From Hymenobacter latericoloratus (GTDB taxonomy: Bacteria; Bacteroidota; Bacteroidia; Cytophagales; Hymenobacteraceae), in NCBI RefSeq assembly GCF_014199535.1, contig NZ_JACHNV010000003.1, positions 236,724 through 300,723 on the forward strand: a stretch of 64,000 nucleotides of DNA, in the 5' to 3' direction. Under the pieces are notes generated by a model, which saw nothing but the letters and a program-made list of their open reading frames with translations, was not told the origin of the DNA and searched no databases. Numbering within the stretch: the first letter of the stretch is position 1; each line of letters begins with the position of its first letter. Below are positions 1 to 8,228 of the stretch, one piece after another. The position numbers were made by a program, and so were the translations under genes.

Positions 1-130
1 GGCTTGTTCCGGGGGCGGGGGCGCCCTCCAACCCCGCCCCCCCCCCGCCCCCCCCCAAAAAAAAACCCGCCGGGGGGGCCGTGTCCCCACACCACCCCCG
101 CCCCCCCCCCCCCACTGCCGGGTGGATGTA
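1..130. other. Homopolymer-rich low-complexity end
   Basis: The first ~130 bases are runs of C, G and A (many C runs of 7-14 and an A run of 9) with no coding character. They are unlike the rest of the window, where such runs are absent. This is most simply read as low-quality sequence at a contig end rather than biology. Bases ~131-166 lie between this and the first gene and show nothing else. Confidence 0.7.
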
Positions 131-166
131 AGTCCCGATGAAAAACGGGGTTTGCTGCCTACCCCT

Positions 167-1603
167 CTAGTTCAGCCCAACCTTGCCTTTCATGGAGTCA
201 AATAGCTTCATGGAGTCAAACCCTACCCCTTGCTTGAAGACCAGCTCCATGCGGCGCACCTGCTGTATATCCTTTTCCGGGTCGCCGTCAATCAAAACCA
301 GATCGGCCTGCTTGCCGGCCTCAATCGTCCCGATTTCCTTGTCGCGGCCCAGGTAGATGGCCCCGTTCAGGGTGCTGATCTTGATGGCCTGCACCGGCGT
401 AAAGCCGGCTTCTACCAGCAGCTCAATCTGGCGGCGGTTGGCGTAGCCGGCAATGGTGCGGCCCGCGCCGGTGGGGTCGGTGCCGGCTACCAGCAGGCCG
501 CCGGCATCGTAGAACTGCTTTTCCCAGGCCATTTCCTTCTTGAACAGCCGCACGCTGGCCGAGTCTTTCTGCTGGTTCTGCTGCCAGGTGGCGGTTTCGC
601 GCTCCTGCAGCTGCGGCAGCAGGGCGCTCAGGCCGCCACCGAGCACCACCTCCCGGCCGGTGTAGGGCTCAAACACGGGTAGGGTAGAAGTAAGGGCTAC
701 CTTCTTGCTGATCAGGAAGCGCATCAGGTCTTGCATGGCCGGGCTGTTGACCGGCAGCTGCAGCAGGGAGCGGCGCCCGGCGGGGTAGTCGGCTACGTCG
801 GGGGCTTTGTTGGGCACGAAGTCGGAGCTGGCCATAAACCCGTGCTCCAGGTTGTCGATGCCGATTTCGGCCGCCTCGCGGTAGGTAATGGAGCAGAGGT
901 GGCCGGTTACTTTAAGCTGGCGGGCATGGGCCTCGCGCACCACGGCGGCCAGGTCGGCGCGGGTGGCGTGCATGTACATCTTGAAGGAAGTACAGCCCTT
1001 GTTGGCCCAGAAGGTGGTAGTAGCCGCCGCGTCCTCGGGGCCTTTAATGGTGTTCAGGGCCGGAATATCGAGGGCCGGCTCCTCCATGTACGGCGCCGTC
1101 ACGTCCATTTCCGGCCCGATGAGCTTGCCCTCCCGCACCATGCGCTGAATGGCCAGATCCGTCTGGGGCTCGATGCTGCCGGCCGTGCGGATGGTGGTAG
1201 CCCCGCCGGCCAGGTACAGGCGCGGAAAGGAGTACGGCATCTGGGCGATGTTGAAATAGCTGCCCGTGGGCATGGTGTAGTACAGGTGCTCGTGCAGCAT
1301 CACCAGGCCCGGAATCAGGGTTTTGCCGGCGCAGTTAATCACCTGGGCATCGGCGGGCACCTTCACCTTTTTCGCGGGCCCTACCTGCACGATGCGCCCC
1401 TGCCGGAGCACCACCGTCTGGTGCAGCTGGGCCGGGCGGCCGGTGCCGTCAATCACCTTGGCGTCCGTCAGGGCCACGGTGGGGCTGTTCACCCTGATGA
1501 ACTCCTGCACCTGCGGTGTGAATTGCTGGGCCCGGACTGGCAGCGCGGCCATGAGCAAAAGAAAAGCGCCCGACAGGAGCCGGTGGCGGGTAGAAACAAG
1601 CAT
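167..1603 (-). CDS. Secreted imidazolonepropionase-like amidohydrolase
   Basis: A metal-dependent amidohydrolase of the secreted, imidazolonepropionase-like group often found in Bacteroidota; the substrate cannot be told. The reading frame is open further upstream, but I start at base 1603 because that ATG begins a clean signal peptide (MLVSTRHRLLSGAFLLLMAA, cut after PVRAQ), giving 478 aa. Metal-binding features are visible: HEH at about residues 104-106, later single histidines in KVTGHLC and NLEHGF, and an aspartate in VAGTDPTG. The C-terminal ADLVLIDGDP strand is typical of the composite amidohydrolase beta-sandwich. It sits alone, downstream of the BrkB gene. A second, only distantly similar amidohydrolase lies at 39099-40382. 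Family confident, function open. Confidence 0.9.
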   Translation of the reverse strand: MLVSTRHRLLSGAFLLLMAALPVRAQQFTPQVQEFIRVNSPTVALTDAKVIDGTGRPAQLHQTVVLRQGRIVQVGPAKKVKVPADAQVINCAGKTLIPGLVMLHEHLYYTMPTGSYFNIAQMPYSFPRLYLAGGATTIRTAGSIEPQTDLAIQRMVREGKLIGPEMDVTAPYMEEPALDIPALNTIKGPEDAAATTTFWANKGCTSFKMYMHATRADLAAVVREAHARQLKVTGHLCSITYREAAEIGIDNLEHGFMASSDFVPNKAPDVADYPAGRRSLLQLPVNSPAMQDLMRFLISKKVALTSTLPVFEPYTGREVVLGGGLSALLPQLQERETATWQQNQQKDSASVRLFKKEMAWEKQFYDAGGLLVAGTDPTGAGRTIAGYANRRQIELLVEAGFTPVQAIKISTLNGAIYLGRDKEIGTIEAGKQADLVLIDGDPEKDIQQVRRMELVFKQGVGFDSMKLFDSMKGKVGLN

Positions 1604-1745
1604 GGAACAGGGAAGGAAGGAGGTGAAGGCGAACCGGACGAGCGGTTCGGCCGGCGCAAGGGTAAAGTGGTAGATGGGGGTAGGCTCACTTAGCTTGCTG
1701 CTACCCCGCAAAAGGTAGCAACGCGTATCGTCAGCCGGCAAGCCC

Positions 1746-2693
1746 TTACCGCTCTTGCGGCTCGATGATATCTACAATTCGGTAGCGTACAGCTGATTTT
1801 TTGGGCCGGATGTCCAGGCCTACGTAATGCGCATACGCTTTGGTAAAGCACGCTCCGAAGTAGAAGATCATGGCGGAGTAGAACACGAACAGCAGCACCA
1901 GCACAATGCTGGAGGCCGGCCCGTAGATGGGGCCCAGGTTGCGCGGGACCAGCAGGTAGCCCAGGGCGTTTTCGCCCAGGTCAATAAGCACGGCCGTTAC
2001 CAGGGCGCCGCGCAGCACGGCCCGCGGCGGCACCCGGGCGCTGCTCAGGTTGCGGAACGTAACGGCAAACCAGGCCACCAGAATCAGCAAAGAGGCCAGC
2101 TGGTTGGCCACCTGGAACAGCACGAAGCCGAAGGTGGCATCGAAGTCGCGCACGTAATCGGCCAGGAAGGCCAGCGCCCCATCAAAGAGAAAGGCCAGCA
2201 GGGAAAGCAGGCCTGTGGCCAGCAGCAGCCCCAGGGAGCGGGCCCGCTCCTTCAGTACCTTATGGAAGCGGTCGGTATGGCGGCTGGGCCGGATTTGCCA
2301 GAGCTGGTTCAGGGAGCTTTGAATAACGCCGAACAGGGTAGTAGCAATGAAAAGCAGAAAGCCAAACCCCAGCCAAGTTACCAGTCGGCTGCGCTCCAGG
2401 TTGCTCACGTTCTGCAGAATCTGCTCTACTAGGCCGGCCGCGGAGTAGCCCAGCAGGTGCGAGAGTTTGGTGAGCAGGAGCGTCCGGACCTGGGAGGTAG
2501 AATAGAGGGAGCCCAGCACCTGAATCAGGATAATCAGGATGGGCGGCAGGGCAAACGTGGTGAAAAAGGCCGTGGCGGCACCCAGGCGCAGCGGGTCGTT
2601 GGCCGCAAACTCCCGGGCCGCGCGGCGCAGCAGCAGCAGGAAATCCAGCAGGAAATTGCCTCGGGCTCGGCCCGGCGGGTGTACTTTTGTCAT
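1746..2693 (-). CDS. YihY/BrkB-family membrane protein
   Basis: A 315-aa inner-membrane protein of the YihY/virulence factor BrkB family (once mis-named ribonuclease BN). Six hydrophobic stretches are visible, beginning after a cytoplasmic N-terminus with the family-typical DPLRLGAATAFFTTFALPP. The NQLWQIRP segment and the GPIYGPASSIVLVLLFVFY helix near the C-terminus are also characteristic. The physiological role of the family is unsettled (transport or envelope function). It lies head-to-head with the DUF2062 gene at 2801, and the ~107 bp between them must hold both promoters. Confidence 0.9.
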   Translation of the reverse strand: MTKVHPPGRARGNFLLDFLLLLRRAAREFAANDPLRLGAATAFFTTFALPPILIILIQVLGSLYSTSQVRTLLLTKLSHLLGYSAAGLVEQILQNVSNLERSRLVTWLGFGFLLFIATTLFGVIQSSLNQLWQIRPSRHTDRFHKVLKERARSLGLLLATGLLSLLAFLFDGALAFLADYVRDFDATFGFVLFQVANQLASLLILVAWFAVTFRNLSSARVPPRAVLRGALVTAVLIDLGENALGYLLVPRNLGPIYGPASSIVLVLLFVFYSAMIFYFGACFTKAYAHYVGLDIRPKKSAVRYRIVDIIEPQER

Positions 2694-2800
2694 CTCAGAT
2701 GCGTAGGTAGCCGGAAGCAGATAGCCAGCCCGGGGCAGCCCACGAAGGTAACGCCCTCGCCGCGCATCCCCCAGCCTCCCTGGTTTTAACTTCGCCGCCC

Positions 2801-3307
2801 GTGACTGACCGCTCCGACCCCGCCCTGCCCCTTCCGCCCCCTGCTGCCCCGCCCCAGGGTTGGGTACGGCGCCGCTTGGTGCAGCCGCTGCTGGGGCTGC
2901 TCAGTCAGGGCCTTACCGCCCACCAACTGGCTCTCACGGCCGCGCTGGGCACTGCGTTCGGCTTGGTGCCGATGCTGGGTATTACCAGCCTGCTGGCCAC
3001 GTTTACGGCCATGCGGCTGCGCCTGAACGTGGCGGCTATTCTGCTGATTGCCCACCTCTGGAGCCCGCTGCAACTGCTGCTCATTATCCCGTTTATGCAG
3101 CAAGGCGCCAAGTTATGGGGAAGCCACAGCCCGGCCCTTACCCTGGGAAAACTGCAGTATTTGTTTGCCCATAGCTGGGCCGAGGCGCTACGCCTGCTCT
3201 GGCACGCCATGCTGGGCGGGCTGGCCTTGTGGGCGGCAGCCTGTCTGGTGCTGGCCCCGCTCCTGTACTTTGTGCTGCGGCCCGTACTGGCCCGGTTTAT
3301 CAAGTAG
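2801..3307 (+). CDS. DUF2062 membrane protein
   Basis: A 168-aa protein with the DUF2062 pattern: an amphipathic N-terminus rich in Pro/Arg, then LTAHQLALTAALGTAFGLVP, MLGITSLLATFTAMRLRLN and two or three further transmembrane helices. The start is GTG at 2801; no in-frame ATG gives a full-length domain. DUF2062 domains are often fused to glycosyltransferases or occur alone, and their function is unknown. The gene ends against a strong hairpin that it shares with the convergent SseB-like gene. Confidence 0.85.
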   Translation: MTDRSDPALPLPPPAAPPQGWVRRRLVQPLLGLLSQGLTAHQLALTAALGTAFGLVPMLGITSLLATFTAMRLRLNVAAILLIAHLWSPLQLLLIIPFMQQGAKLWGSHSPALTLGKLQYLFAHSWAEALRLLWHAMLGGLALWAAACLVLAPLLYFVLRPVLARFIK

Positions 3308-3330
3308 CCGCCGGGCGCAGTACCAAAAAA

Positions 3331-3386
3331 CCTTCGCCCTGCCGTATCCGGCGCTGGCATGCGGCCGGAGTACAGCAGGGCGAAGG
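3331..3386. terminator. Bidirectional hairpin between convergent genes
   Basis: Inverted repeat ccttcgccctgc / gcagggcgaagg with an inner imperfect stem, located between the stop codons of the DUF2062 (+) and SseB-like (-) genes. A six-A run at 3325-3330 would give a U tract for the minus-strand transcript. Confidence 0.7.
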
Positions 3387-3426
3387 GTAAAGAATTCCAG
3401 CTACCGGCCGGATAAGGTCAGGGCGC

Positions 3427-4413
3427 TTAGGCGCGCTGATAAACGGGGGAAGTCTGGAGCAGGTACTGAATCAGGGGTTCCTCGGAGGCGGGGTCAATCA
3501 GCATCAGGTCCACGAACTGCGTCTCGCCAATCTTGCCCTGAATAACCGGGCCCAGCTCCTGCAGGAAAGCCGGGTCCTGCTGCTCCGTGTCAATGGCCAC
3601 CAGAAGGCGGGCCTCCGCCGGGTTGTGCTGCATGCGCATTTCGGCCAGGTACACGTTGCGGATGTGGGACTGGGTAGCGCTGTACTCGCGCAGGGCCTCC
3701 ATCAGCTCGGTGGGCTCGGGCTCCGGCTGGTGCAGCGACACCTGCAAATCCTGGGGGTTGGGCATTTCAAACAGCTGCCCGCTGAGCAGGGCCTGAATTT
3801 CATCGGCGGCCAGCAGCTTGCCTACGGCCGAGAAAGGGTTCAGGGCACACTCCGCGCCTTGCACCATCGTAAAGAAGTCGTGGCCCCGCAGGCGCATGTA
3901 GGTTACGCTGCCTTCGGGTACGGCGCCGTTGTCGAAAATGCGCTCAACAGCCGTGAAAACCGCAATTTTGCCGTCGTGCAAAGCCTGGAGCTGTACTTCC
4001 ATGCCTTCGGTGGGCGTAATCTCGCCGGGCTCCTGCTCTTCGCGGGCGGCCAAGACTACCACCACTTCCTCACCGAGCAGGGCCTGGTAGAAGGGGCTGC
4101 GGAACTGAGGATCCACGGCCGCCTGCATCAGCAGCTGTTCCAGAATATTAAGGGGCTGGAAATCGGGCAGCTGGGGAGCTTCTTCGCTGAAGGTGCCCGG
4201 CAGCGGGATGGGCGGGGCCGGCGGAATGTGGGGCATGGGCGGCGCGGCCGGGGCGGGCGGCATCTGGTAGTTAGAGCCTTTATAGCGCGGGCCGGTAGTA
4301 GGAGCCGGTTCAGGGGAAGCGGGCGTAGCCGCATTATCGGCAGCCGGAGCAGGGGTAGGGGAAGACGCGGGAGCGTCTTCGGGTTTCTTTTTCAGGAAGT
4401 CAAACAGACCCAT
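3427..4413 (-). CDS. SseB-like protein
   Basis: A 328-aa cytosolic protein of the enhanced-serine-sensitivity SseB type. After MGLFDFLKKKP comes a ~75-residue Pro/Ala-rich low-complexity linker. The SseB N-terminal domain follows (about residues 85-220, LEQLLMQAAVDPQFRSPFYQ through LSGQLFEMP), and then an SseB C-terminal domain (about 225-328, with VRNVYLAEM-like and IDTEQQDPAF strands). SseB domains are of unclear biochemical role and are found in stress- and secretion-linked contexts. The Pro-rich linker is unusual for the family and may be disordered. Confidence 0.8.
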   Translation of the reverse strand: MGLFDFLKKKPEDAPASSPTPAPAADNAATPASPEPAPTTGPRYKGSNYQMPPAPAAPPMPHIPPAPPIPLPGTFSEEAPQLPDFQPLNILEQLLMQAAVDPQFRSPFYQALLGEEVVVVLAAREEQEPGEITPTEGMEVQLQALHDGKIAVFTAVERIFDNGAVPEGSVTYMRLRGHDFFTMVQGAECALNPFSAVGKLLAADEIQALLSGQLFEMPNPQDLQVSLHQPEPEPTELMEALREYSATQSHIRNVYLAEMRMQHNPAEARLLVAIDTEQQDPAFLQELGPVIQGKIGETQFVDLMLIDPASEEPLIQYLLQTSPVYQRA

Positions 4414-4486
4414 AACAAAACATACAGATGAAGCTGCAAGCTAAGCAGGTTTAGGGGAAGATGCACCTGCAGTGAACCAGGAACCA

Positions 4487-4511
4487 GTGAGATAGTAAAA
4501 TAGTGAGTTTG
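4487..4511. repeat. Fragment of a GTGAGATGGTGAAATGG-type repeat
   Basis: These 25 bases match positions 14956-14980, the left arm of the large nested inverted repeat downstream, with only three differences, all A for G. No partner arm is nearby, so it appears to be a decayed single copy in the ~170-bp gap between the SseB-like and cytochrome c genes. Confidence 0.5.
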
Positions 4512-4603
4512 CCGTGCTATAAAGCCGAGGGGCTCGGATTTGCTCCCCACCTCATCCGCTGGAACCTCGTGCCCATCAAGCGCACTACCTCACCCTCTTG
4601 CCG

Positions 4604-5047
4604 CTACTGGCCATCGGAGCCGTTGCAGCGGCCTAGCAGCTCCGAGGCTTCCCGAATGGTGTAGGGCTGGTTCTGGTTGCCCCAGTTGGTTTGCAGGAAG
4701 TTGAGCAGGTTGGTAATCTGCGAGTCCGTGAGGTCCTCGTGGCCGGGCATTACCTGGTTGTAGGCTACCCCGTTCACGGTCAGGGGGCCTTTCATGCCCT
4801 TCCGGATAATGCACGGCAACTCGGCGCGGTGCTGAGCTACGTAATCAGCAGCGGCTACCGGCGGAATCAGACGCTGCAGGCCCTGGCCCTGGTCGCCGTG
4901 GCAGTTAGAGCAGTGAGCGGCGTAGAGCTTGGCCCCCTCGTTCTGGCGCTCCGTGAAGCAGCCCCCGAGGCTTAGCAGCACCACGGCCCCGCCGCTGACC
5001 AGCGCCGCCCAGCCATTGCGCGTCAGACGGGAAGCTCGCCGGCTCAT
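4604..5047 (-). CDS. c-type cytochrome lipoprotein
   Basis: A 147-aa monohaem cytochrome c, probably anchored by a lipid in the periplasm. A hydrophobic N-terminal segment ends in the lipobox-like SLGGC. The haem motif is CSNCH (in YAAHCSNCHGDQGQG), and MPGHEDLTD supplies the likely axial methionine. The start codon overlaps the stop of the SCO gene by four bases (ATGA), so the two are translationally coupled. Together with SCO this suggests an electron carrier tied to a copper enzyme such as cytochrome oxidase, which is not in the window. Confidence 0.9.
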   Translation of the reverse strand: MSRRASRLTRNGWAALVSGGAVVLLSLGGCFTERQNEGAKLYAAHCSNCHGDQGQGLQRLIPPVAAADYVAQHRAELPCIIRKGMKGPLTVNGVAYNQVMPGHEDLTDSQITNLLNFLQTNWGNQNQPYTIREASELLGRCNGSDGQ

Positions 5048-5739
5048 TTGGCCGCCGTTGGTTGATTGTCGGCTTCCTCCTTGAGTAAAATGGGCAGGTC
5101 GTGGATCAGTTGATCTACTTGGCTTGCCACCATGCCATCGTACACCCCGCGCACCCGGCGCCTGGAGTCCACCAGGGCAAAGGAACCGTCGTGGGCGTAG
5201 CCGCCGGCCGCTTGCTTGTCTATTTGGGCAGCGGCCATGTACGCTTTGGCCAGGGCAAACACGGTGTCGTGCGGGGCCGTGGCAAAGTGCCAGCGCGAGG
5301 CATCGTTCACGCCCAGCCGCTGAGCGTAATCCCGCAGCACGGGAATCGAGTCGTGGGCCGGATCAATGGTATGGCTCAGGAACAGCACGTTCGGGTTACC
5401 CTCAAATTTCTTGTACACGCGCAGCATCTCGCTCTGCATCTTGGGGCAGATGTCGGGGCAGGAGGCAAAAAAGAAGTCGGTCACATACACCTTGCCCGCA
5501 AACGTTTGGTTGGTAATCGTTTGCCCATCCTGATTAGTGAGGCGGAACGAGGGAACCGGGTCGGGCAGCGTATCGGCCGGAGTGCGGGGCTCGGTGAGCT
5601 TGATACCCAGAACGGGCAGGCGGTCTGCTTCGGCTGGTTTTTCGGTGCAGGCAAACGGCAGCACTCCAGCCGCAGTCAGCAGGGCGGCAAGAACAGCAGT
5701 GCGCAAGGCGGGCAAACGCATCATAAAAAAGGAGATCAT
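5044..5739 (-). CDS. SCO family copper chaperone lipoprotein
   Basis: A 231-aa SCO1/SenC/PrrC-like thioredoxin-fold protein, used in copper delivery to the CuA site of cytochrome oxidase or in periplasmic redox work. The lipobox is VLPFAC. The copper-binding CPDIC motif is intact (CPDICPKMQSEM), and a histidine that could be the third ligand lies in TAPHDTV. Two further in-frame ATGs a few codons in are possible starts. It overlaps its upstream neighbour by four bases (5736-5739) and its downstream cytochrome gene by four bases, making a tight three-gene operon. Confidence 0.9.
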   Translation of the reverse strand: MISFFMMRLPALRTAVLAALLTAAGVLPFACTEKPAEADRLPVLGIKLTEPRTPADTLPDPVPSFRLTNQDGQTITNQTFAGKVYVTDFFFASCPDICPKMQSEMLRVYKKFEGNPNVLFLSHTIDPAHDSIPVLRDYAQRLGVNDASRWHFATAPHDTVFALAKAYMAAAQIDKQAAGGYAHDGSFALVDSRRRVRGVYDGMVASQVDQLIHDLPILLKEEADNQPTAAK

Positions 5740-6152
5740 AAACGGGCGGAAGAAGAGGTAGAAGATGCCGCCAGAAGGCGCCGGGCCGAGTCCTGGCTAG
5801 CCCGGAACAGGTGCCCGACGGAATCAATACGGGTTTGCTGGGCGGCGTAGTAGGTTAGCCGGCGCGCCACTGCCACGGTATCCTGGGGGCGGCGGTAGCG
5901 GTGCATCCAGTCCATCATGCCGGCTTCGGCCGCCAACAGCGCCCGGCGGCTGCGGCCAGCCGCCGCCGTATCGGTGGGCGGGGTTTTCTGCAGCTGCTGG
6001 CGCAGCTCGTACAACTGGCCCAACTCGGCCATCAGCTCGTTGTGGCGGGCCAGAACGGCTTTTTCGGCGGCCTCCGCTTTCTGCTCGTCACTTTGCAGCG
6101 ACAGACAGGCGGACAGGAACACCAATACAGAAGCAAATCGGAGCGTTTTCAC
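5736..6152 (-). CDS. Small lipoprotein heading the SCO operon
   Basis: A 138-aa predicted lipoprotein of unknown function. I start at the GTG at 6152 because it gives a proper lipoprotein signal (VKTLRFASVLVFLSAC). The frame is open further upstream, but that sequence has no such character. The mature part is charged and helical (EQKAEAAEKAVLARHNELMA) with a coiled-coil look. It is the first gene of the lipoprotein-SCO-cytochrome c operon, so a role with copper/haem electron transfer is inferred from context only. Confidence 0.65.
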   Translation of the reverse strand: MKTLRFASVLVFLSACLSLQSDEQKAEAAEKAVLARHNELMAELGQLYELRQQLQKTPPTDTAAAGRSRRALLAAEAGMMDWMHRYRRPQDTVAVARRLTYYAAQQTRIDSVGHLFRASQDSARRLLAASSTSSSARL

Positions 6153-6323
6153 GGCGCAAAGGTACAACCGGATCAGGGAGTGTGTGGTGGTAGAACTGGC
6201 AAAAGCGGAATCGGTTCGGGCCCGGCCGGCAACCTCCTCACCAGCAGGCTGTACCGGAAAAAGGCTATTTCGCGCAAATAAGTTCGGGCCCAGCAGCTGC
6301 CGGGGCCCCGTACCCGTGGGTAC

Positions 6324-6355
6324 CAAAAAGCCCCGGTACCAGCGGGCCGGGGCTT
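6324..6355 (-). terminator. Rho-independent terminator, minus strand
   Basis: Stem aagccccgg / ccggggctt followed on the minus strand by TTT. It lies just beyond the small ORF at 6394-6609 and supports that ORF being transcribed. Confidence 0.6.
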
Positions 6356-6393
6356 CCAGAGTTGAAAGGAAAACAGCGGTAGATGCGAAGGGC

Positions 6394-6609
6394 TTACGCC
6401 TGCTCCTGCTCCCGCAAATAAGCCAGCATATGGCTCAGGGTCAGCTCCTGCTGAGCCACCATGTTCAGCAGGCTCCGCTCATAGGGGGCCAGCACGCGGT
6501 CAGAGTCGTGGGTTAAGGCCAGCGCGGCCGCCACTATCCGTTGGCTGCCTTCCTCCGATTCAACAAGCGAAGGGTACTGGCTCAACCACAGAAGAAACAA
6601 AAAATGCAT
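6394..6609 (-). CDS. Small hypothetical protein
   Basis: A possible 71-aa protein starting at the ATG at 6609 (a TTG start five codons upstream would also be open). It has a short hydrophobic N-terminus (MHFLFLLWLSQYPS) and then an acidic helical region (ERSLLNMVAQQELTLSHMLA). No family recognised. The hairpin just downstream on the same strand is the main argument that it is real. Confidence 0.4.
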   Translation of the reverse strand: MHFLFLLWLSQYPSLVESEEGSQRIVAAALALTHDSDRVLAPYERSLLNMVAQQELTLSHMLAYLREQEQA

Positions 6610-6729
6610 GCGTAAAAATTGCAAGCCCTATTCGCATTGCAAGCTCAGCAGGCGGGGGTTGAATGCCAACAGGAGCAACCAGCAGGCGAAGGAAGCCAAA
6701 CCACCGACGAACGAAGCCGGGCGCTTGCT

Positions 6730-7215
6730 CTAGAACGCCTGCTCCAGCAGTTGATACAGGGCTCCGCCCAGCTTCCAGGCGCCCCACACCAGGGCGCCGC
6801 CCAGGGCCAGCAGCACCACTGCTACCCCTATAAGCAGCCCCTTGCCGCTGCCCTGGTACCGCCCTTCAGCGTAGTGCGCCCGCAGCAGGCGCACGTTTCG
6901 GTCGTTGGCTTTATAGGCGAAGTCGAACAGGTTGCCCAGCACCGGAATAGCCCCGATAACAGCATCGAGAACCACATTCAGTACCATTCGCATCACCAGG
7001 CTGCCACTGGCTCCGTGGCGCAGCATGGTCAGAATTAAAACTCCGGAAAGGGCGAGGGAGGGCAGTCCTCCCACCACCGGAATAAGGCCCATGAGCGGAT
7101 CGAGGCCAAAACGCCACGTGGTACCCGGTACCTGAAACTGGCTGTCGAGCAAACGGGAAATGCGCTCCACCCAGCGCAGACGCTCATCTTGATCCAAAGG
7201 GGTAGGGGTAGCCAT
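6730..7215 (-). CDS. DUF4112 membrane protein
   Basis: A 161-aa protein with the DUF4112 pattern: a charged N-terminus (RWVERISRLLDSQFQVPGT), the conserved GLDPLMGLIPVVGG loop, then two or three transmembrane helices and the IPVLGNLFDFAYKANDRN signature, which is very well conserved in the family. The last ~45 residues form another hydrophobic helix. Function unknown. The ATG at 7215 follows directly after the domain-compatible frame opens. Confidence 0.85.
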   Translation of the reverse strand: MATPTPLDQDERLRWVERISRLLDSQFQVPGTTWRFGLDPLMGLIPVVGGLPSLALSGVLILTMLRHGASGSLVMRMVLNVVLDAVIGAIPVLGNLFDFAYKANDRNVRLLRAHYAEGRYQGSGKGLLIGVAVVLLALGGALVWGAWKLGGALYQLLEQAF

Positions 7216-7546
7216 AAAAGCAGCAAGGAAAACCAGGTCAGAAAAAAGTAAACATGCCTAGTACGACGATGAGCCCTGGCTAGGCTGAGTGAACAGGAAG
7301 AACAGTTGCTGCCAGAACGGGCGTCTGCCGAGCGCCGCATCTCGCTCGGCTTAGGTTGAGGTAGCAACCAGATGGCAGCACGCCTGTTGCTGCGCTGCGC
7401 CGGCCCACTGGCCGGGCCGGAGCCCCGGGATTGGTACGGCGGAGTTACAGCCTTACGGTAGAAATTACGTATAAGAGGCCTGTTTTGGGTTGTGCCGGCC
7501 CCGGCCTGACCACCAGTATCTGCACAAACGGTTACAGAACCTACAA

Positions 7547-8194
7547 ATGATCCGCATAGCCCTGGCAGATGATCATGCCATTATCCGGGACGGAATCCGG
7601 GCCCTGTTGGTGGGGGAAGCCGACTTACAGATTGCCGCGGAGGCAAGCAATGGTCGGCAGCTGCTGGAGTTGCTGGCCGAAATTCCCGTGGATGTAGTGC
7701 TGCTGGATATCAACCTGCCCGAAATGGACGGCCACGAAGCCATCCGGCAGCTGCAGAGGCACTATCCGGGCATACGGGTGCTGGTACTGTCTATGCTCAG
7801 CCACGAAGAATACGTAACCCGGGTGCTGGAAGCCGGGGCCCTGGGCTACGCGCTGAAGAACGTGAGTAGAGACGAAATCCTGTTTGCTATCCGGTCGGTG
7901 GCGGCCGGCCGGCGGTTTTTGTGCACTGAGCTGGGCGTTTATCTGCTACACAGGCTGAGCAAGCTGGGTGATAAGCAGGCCCCCGGCGAGGAGAAAAAGC
8001 CGCCGGTACTTTCGCGGCGCGAAACGGAGGTGCTCAAGCTCATTGGCGAAGGGTTTACCACCGGCGAAATAGCCGAAAAGCTATTCACCAGCAAGCGCAC
8101 CATTGAAACCCACCGCCAGAACATTATCGAGAAAACCCAGGTCCGCAACACGGCCGCCCTCATTCGCTACGCCGTTACGCAGGGGCTGCTGTAG
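7547..8194 (+). CDS. NarL/FixJ-type response regulator
   Basis: A 215-aa two-component response regulator. The receiver domain (about 1-120) shows the acidic pair in LADDH, the phospho-acceptor aspartate in VVLLDINLPEMDG, and the switch threonine/serine position in VLSMLS. A LuxR-type helix-turn-helix (about 148-210, LSRRETEVLKLIGEGFTTGE) completes it. I start at 7547, directly before the receiver (MIRIALADDH). No histidine kinase is adjacent, so its partner is elsewhere. It is convergent with the DAC-like gene, with only 34 bp between their stops. Confidence 0.93.
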   Translation: MIRIALADDHAIIRDGIRALLVGEADLQIAAEASNGRQLLELLAEIPVDVVLLDINLPEMDGHEAIRQLQRHYPGIRVLVLSMLSHEEYVTRVLEAGALGYALKNVSRDEILFAIRSVAAGRRFLCTELGVYLLHRLSKLGDKQAPGEEKKPPVLSRRETEVLKLIGEGFTTGEIAEKLFTSKRTIETHRQNIIEKTQVRNTAALIRYAVTQGLL

Positions 8195-8228
8195 GTGGTT
8201 GGCCGGCGGCCCGGGCCGCAGCGCGCCG

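Noticed and set aside
7490..7546. 19-codon N-terminal extension of the response regulator
   Set aside because: The receiver domain begins exactly at the ATG at 7547; the extension has no domain function.
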